Shown here: positions 6,267 through 8,082 of the stretch, one piece after another
Layout of the letters: every line of letters starts with the position of its first letter
How positions within the stretch are numbered: position 1 is the first letter of the stretch
Origin: Deltaproteobacteria bacterium
GTDB lineage: Bacteria; Desulfobacterota; SM23-61
NCBI GenBank assembly: GCA_029857975.1
Contig: JAOUFX010000104.1
Coordinates: forward strand, 1 to 8,082
DNA length: 8,082 nucleotides
Reading direction: 5' to 3'
Made by a program: the position numbers and the translations under genes
The notes under the pieces: generated by a model
Seen by the model: only the letters and a program-made list of their open reading frames with translations
The model's database searches: none
What the model was told of the DNA's origin: nothing

Positions 6267-6800
6267 TTGGCACGGGATGAAAAGAAGTTTCACTGGCTAA
6301 ATTTTTTAGCTGCATTCACTATACTATTTGCTTTCTGGGTATTTCTTTCAGGTTTTTTCGACCTTTTCCATCTATCCCTGGGGGTCATCTGCTGCGGGAT
6401 CGTGGCCTATGCTTCCCATGATTTGATCTTTACCCAGACCAGTTTAAGAAATTTAAAAGAGAGACATACTGCCGGGAAAAATTTTATTCTTTACCTCCCC
6501 TGGCTGATTTACCAGATTTACTTAGCCAATGTCCATGTGGTCTACTTAGTCTGGCACCCCCAAATGCCCATCGACCCTAAGATCATTCGGTTCAAGACCA
6601 AGTGGCGGGACGACCTTGTCTTAGTAACGATGGCCAATTCCATTACCCTGACACCGGGAACGATCACTTTGGATATCCAACAGGGGGAATATTACGTCCA
6701 TGCCTTAAGCCAGAAGGTGGCGGACGACTTGTTAGCCGGAGAAATGCAAGACCGGGTGGGCAAAATTTACGGAGCAGAGGATTGGCGAGTCGATGAATGA
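6267..6800 (+). CDS. mrpE: Mrp-type Na+/H+ antiporter subunit E (MrpE/MnhE; MbhA-like)
   Basis: Membrane subunit of the multi-protein Mrp cation/proton antiporter module, also found in membrane-bound hydrogenases as MbhA. It has 177 aa, within the usual range. Hydrophobic segments lie at about 11-30 and 33-53, with a shorter one at about 72-96, followed by a soluble C-terminal domain carrying the family motif ANSITLTPGTITLDI at 123-137. The TTG start at 6267 is supported by GAGGAAA upstream. It is the first gene of the rightward operon, with a predicted promoter about 50 bp upstream; its 3' end overlaps mrpF by 8 bp. The subunit is thought to support complex assembly rather than carry ions, but this is family knowledge and not visible here. 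Confidence 0.93.
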   Translation: MARDEKKFHWLNFLAAFTILFAFWVFLSGFFDLFHLSLGVICCGIVAYASHDLIFTQTSLRNLKERHTAGKNFILYLPWLIYQIYLANVHVVYLVWHPQMPIDPKIIRFKTKWRDDLVLVTMANSITLTPGTITLDIQQGEYYVHALSQKVADDLLAGEMQDRVGKIYGAEDWRVDE

Positions 6801-7059
6801 TTTCTTTCTGGGGATGAGCCTTGCTCTGGGCCTCCTGGTTCTGGTCTGTCTTTACCGTGGCGTTGGGGGTCCCGGATTCTTGAATCGCCTGGTGGCCATT
6901 AATGTCATCGGAACCAAGATCGTGGTGATTTTGGCCACCATGGGGTTTATCTATCAGCGCATCGACATGTTTGTGGACATCTCCCTGGTTTACGCCCTGC
7001 TGAATTTTATCGGGACCCTGACCGCGGCCAAATACCTGGAAAGAAGGGGAATGGTTTGA
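6793..7059 (+). CDS. mrpF: Mrp-type antiporter subunit F (MrpF/MnhF; MbhB-like)
   Basis: Small membrane subunit of the Mrp/Mbh antiporter module. It has 88 aa and three predicted helices (about 4-22, 33-53, 59-78). The family motif GP-x3-(D)R-x5-(N/D) appears as GPGFLNRLVAINVIG at 26-40, and the VDISLVYALLNFIG region at 61-74 is typical. The position that is usually Asp just before the Arg (D32 in Bacillus MrpF, from memory) is Asn31 here. The start ATG at 6793 overlaps the end of mrpE by 8 bp, with AGAGGA about 11 bases upstream; its TGA overlaps the TTG start of mrpG. Overlaps on both sides suggest coupled translation and fixed stoichiometry. Confidence 0.93.
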   Translation: MNDFFLGMSLALGLLVLVCLYRGVGGPGFLNRLVAINVIGTKIVVILATMGFIYQRIDMFVDISLVYALLNFIGTLTAAKYLERRGMV

Positions 7060-7403
7060 TCCTCGAAATCCTGTCAGGCTTGCTGATCTTAGCGGGGCTT
7101 TTTCTGTTTGCCTCGGGAACCTTGGGTCTTCTGCGCCTGCCCGATTTTTACTGCCGGATGCATGCTACCGGAAAATGCGACACCCTGGGAGCCCTCTTCG
7201 CCCTTTTGGGATTAGCGGTTTATCACGGCTTTTCCCCCGTCAGCTTGAAGATTTTATTCATTGTGGTTTTTATTTTCCTGGCCAATCCAACAGCCACCCA
7301 TGCCATCGGGCGGGCAGCTCTGGTAAACCGGGTCCAACCATGGACTAAAGAATCTTCCTCGAACGCCCCCAGCGTTGCCTCTTCTGAGGAGGAAGAAAAA
7401 TGA
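7056..7403 (+). CDS. mrpG: Mrp-type antiporter subunit G (MrpG/MnhG; MbhC-like)
   Basis: Membrane subunit of the Mrp/Mbh antiporter module. It has 115 aa and three predicted helices (about 3-22, 44-56, 64-76). The family hallmarks are strong: GLLRLPDFYCRMHATGKCDTLG-type motif at 24-45 and NPTATHAIGRAA at 77-88. The start is TTG at 7056, inside a TTGA overlap with the mrpF stop, with AAGGGGA ending 5 bases upstream; no other start fits. The C-terminus is a Ser/Glu-rich hydrophilic tail (about 99-115) ending EEEEK. The DNA encoding that Glu run, GAGGAGGAAG, also serves as the ribosome binding site of the next gene, whose ATG overlaps this stop codon. Confidence 0.94.
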   Translation: MILEILSGLLILAGLFLFASGTLGLLRLPDFYCRMHATGKCDTLGALFALLGLAVYHGFSPVSLKILFIVVFIFLANPTATHAIGRAALVNRVQPWTKESSSNAPSVASSEEEEK

Positions 7404-7645
7404 TCTGGCCCCTGGATTTTATTCTTTTAATCTTTGTGGTTATCTGCGGCATCGCGGCGATCACGGTAAAGGATCTTCTGAGCGCCGTGATCATCCTGGG
7501 GGCCTATAGCTTCTTTATGGCCCTGCTCTGGGCCGAGATGGGGGCTGTGGACGTGGCTTTCACCGAAGCTTCGGTGGGGGCCGGAGTCAGTACGGTGTTT
7601 TTCGTGGCCGCGGTATACAAGACCAAAAGGAGGTCAAAGGATTGA
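7400..7645 (+). CDS. MbhD-like antiporter subunit (DUF4040; free-standing MrpA C-terminal segment)
   Basis: This 81-aa membrane protein corresponds to the MbhD domain, normally found near the C-terminus of large MrpA but encoded separately in Mbh hydrogenases. Three hydrophobic segments (about 4-22, 24-43, 56-72) surround KDLLSAVIILGAYS at 24-37 and the conserved AVDVAFTEASVGAG at 49-62, with Glu56 the membrane carboxylate typical of the family. It ends with a basic KTKRRSKD tail. The start ATG at 7400 overlaps the mrpG stop (ATGA) and follows GAGGAGGAAG. It overlaps the next gene by 4 bp. In the antiporter architecture this helix cluster links the ion-pumping subunits to the EFG module. It could also be annotated 'MrpB N-terminal' or 'hydrogenase subunit MbhD-like'. 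Confidence 0.9.
   Translation: MIWPLDFILLIFVVICGIAAITVKDLLSAVIILGAYSFFMALLWAEMGAVDVAFTEASVGAGVSTVFFVAAVYKTKRRSKD
7627..7634 (+). promoter_or_regulatory. Consensus ribosome binding site for the MbhE-like gene
   Basis: AAGGAGGT, a full match to the anti-Shine-Dalgarno core, ends 7 bases before TTG at 7642. It decides the non-ATG start and lies inside the C-terminal coding sequence of the MbhD-like gene. Confidence 0.8.
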
Positions 7646-7914
7646 AAATTTTTGCTTTCCTTATCGTTCTCCTGACTGCCGGGTTGCTTATCTATGGAGA
7701 GGAGAATATGCCCGAGTGGGGGAATCCCAATTCTCCCGCCAGCAGGCACGTCTCTCCCCGCTATATTGAAAAAACGGTGGAGGAGACGGCCACGCCCAAC
7801 ATGGTCACCTCGGTTTTAGCCGATTACCGGGGGTATGATACCTTGGGGGAGACCACGGTTATTTTTGCCGCTGGAATTTCTTGTCTTTTACTTCTCTGGA
7901 GAGATCATCCATGA
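7642..7914 (+). CDS. MbhE-like antiporter subunit (free-standing C-terminal domain of MrpA / N-terminal part of MrpB)
   Basis: This 90-aa protein has an N-terminal helix (about 3-18), a hydrophilic loop probably outside the membrane (19-52), and a second helix (about 70-86). The family hallmark is PNMVTSVLADYRGYDTLGE at 52-70, matching the 'N-x-V-x2-V-L-x-D-x-R-G-x-D-T-x-G-E' motif of MbhE and the MrpA C-terminus. The start is TTG at 7642, backed by a consensus AAGGAGGT. It overlaps the preceding stop by 4 bp, and its own TGA lies inside the ATGA start of mrpB. In Mbh complexes the equivalent subunit packs beside MbhD and MbhF, which fits this gene order. The longer loop before the motif is too variable to interpret. 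Confidence 0.88.
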   Translation: MKIFAFLIVLLTAGLLIYGEENMPEWGNPNSPASRHVSPRYIEKTVEETATPNMVTSVLADYRGYDTLGETTVIFAAGISCLLLLWRDHP

Positions 7915-8082
7915 TTGTCCAGTATGAAAACGTCATCATCCAAACCATCTGTCGGCTGATGATCCCGTTCATCCAAATTTACGCTCTTTACGTCATCATG
8001 CATGGCCACTATAGCCCGGGAGGGGGATTCCAGGGAGGAACAATCCTGGGAGCCAGCTTAATCCTCTTGGTAATCGCTTACG
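7911..8082 (+). CDS. mrpB: Mrp-type antiporter subunit B (MrpB/MnhB; MbhF-like), 3' end cut by window edge
   Basis: Only the first 57 codons are present. The visible part has a helix (about 8-30), then the family signature GHYSPGGGFQGG at about 32-43, and the start of a second helix (GASLILLVIAY). This motif is diagnostic of the MnhB domain. The start ATG at 7911 overlaps the MbhE-like stop and follows GGAGAG about 9 bases upstream. Full-length MrpB is normally about 140 aa, so more than half lies beyond the window. By analogy with Mrp and Mbh clusters, mrpC and mrpD homologues should follow. Confidence 0.92.
   Translation, partial: MIVQYENVIIQTICRLMIPFIQIYALYVIMHGHYSPGGGFQGGTILGASLILLVIAY

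Noticed and set aside
6012..6293. A 93-codon open frame on the minus strand across the trkA-mrpE spacer.
   Set aside because: It runs through the palindromic repeat (its end is the typical RRSASRND repeat translation), crosses both predicted promoters and has no protein-like composition.
5632..6300. A 222-codon plus-strand open frame across the start of trkA and the spacer.
   Set aside because: It is antisense to conserved trkA coding sequence and then reads through the repeat; no domain is visible.

Overview
The window looks like a Gram-negative bacterial chromosome of roughly 50% GC. Two things suggest Desulfobacterota (former Deltaproteobacteria) or a similar anaerobic lineage: the Mrp/Mbh-style antiporter gene order, and a degenerate copy of the widespread 'GTCATTGCGAG...GCAATGAC' palindromic repeat. 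No marker gene fixes the taxon, so this is an inference. Every gene looks chromosomal and housekeeping in style. I see no rRNA, tRNA, CRISPR array, transposase or phage gene.

Layout. Positions 1-6000 read leftward (minus strand). From the promoter end they hold trkA and trkH (K+ uptake), then a short gap with its own promoter and a leader stem-loop, then an unrecognised gene with a predicted winged helix and a PD-(D/E)XK nuclease-like core, then mreD and mrdA (PBP2, cut by the left edge). From 6267 to the right edge everything reads rightward: mrpE, mrpF, mrpG, two small genes equal to the split C-terminal parts of MrpA (MbhD-like/DUF4040 and MbhE-like), and the start of mrpB. Each gene within a run overlaps the next or sits 2 bp from it, so these are two or three tight operons.

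How they work together. TrkH is the membrane K+ channel-transporter and TrkA is its NAD(H)-binding RCK gate. The Mrp-type genes encode small membrane subunits of a cation/proton antiporter module. The trkAH and mrp operons fire back to back from a 290-bp spacer with two good sigma70-like promoters whose -35 boxes lie only 24 bp apart. This suggests coordinated monovalent cation and pH homeostasis. mreD and mrdA belong to the elongasome (rod-shape wall synthesis), but mreB and mreC are not upstream; the nuclease-like gene occupies that place.

Main items for a second look: the winged-helix/PD-(D/E)XK protein tied to mreD-mrdA; a Cys3His version of the PBP2 zinc site; the Mbh-like subunit order with no MrpA head; an Asp-to-Asn change in MrpF; the repeat inside the predicted trkA leader; and the structured leader of the nuclease gene.
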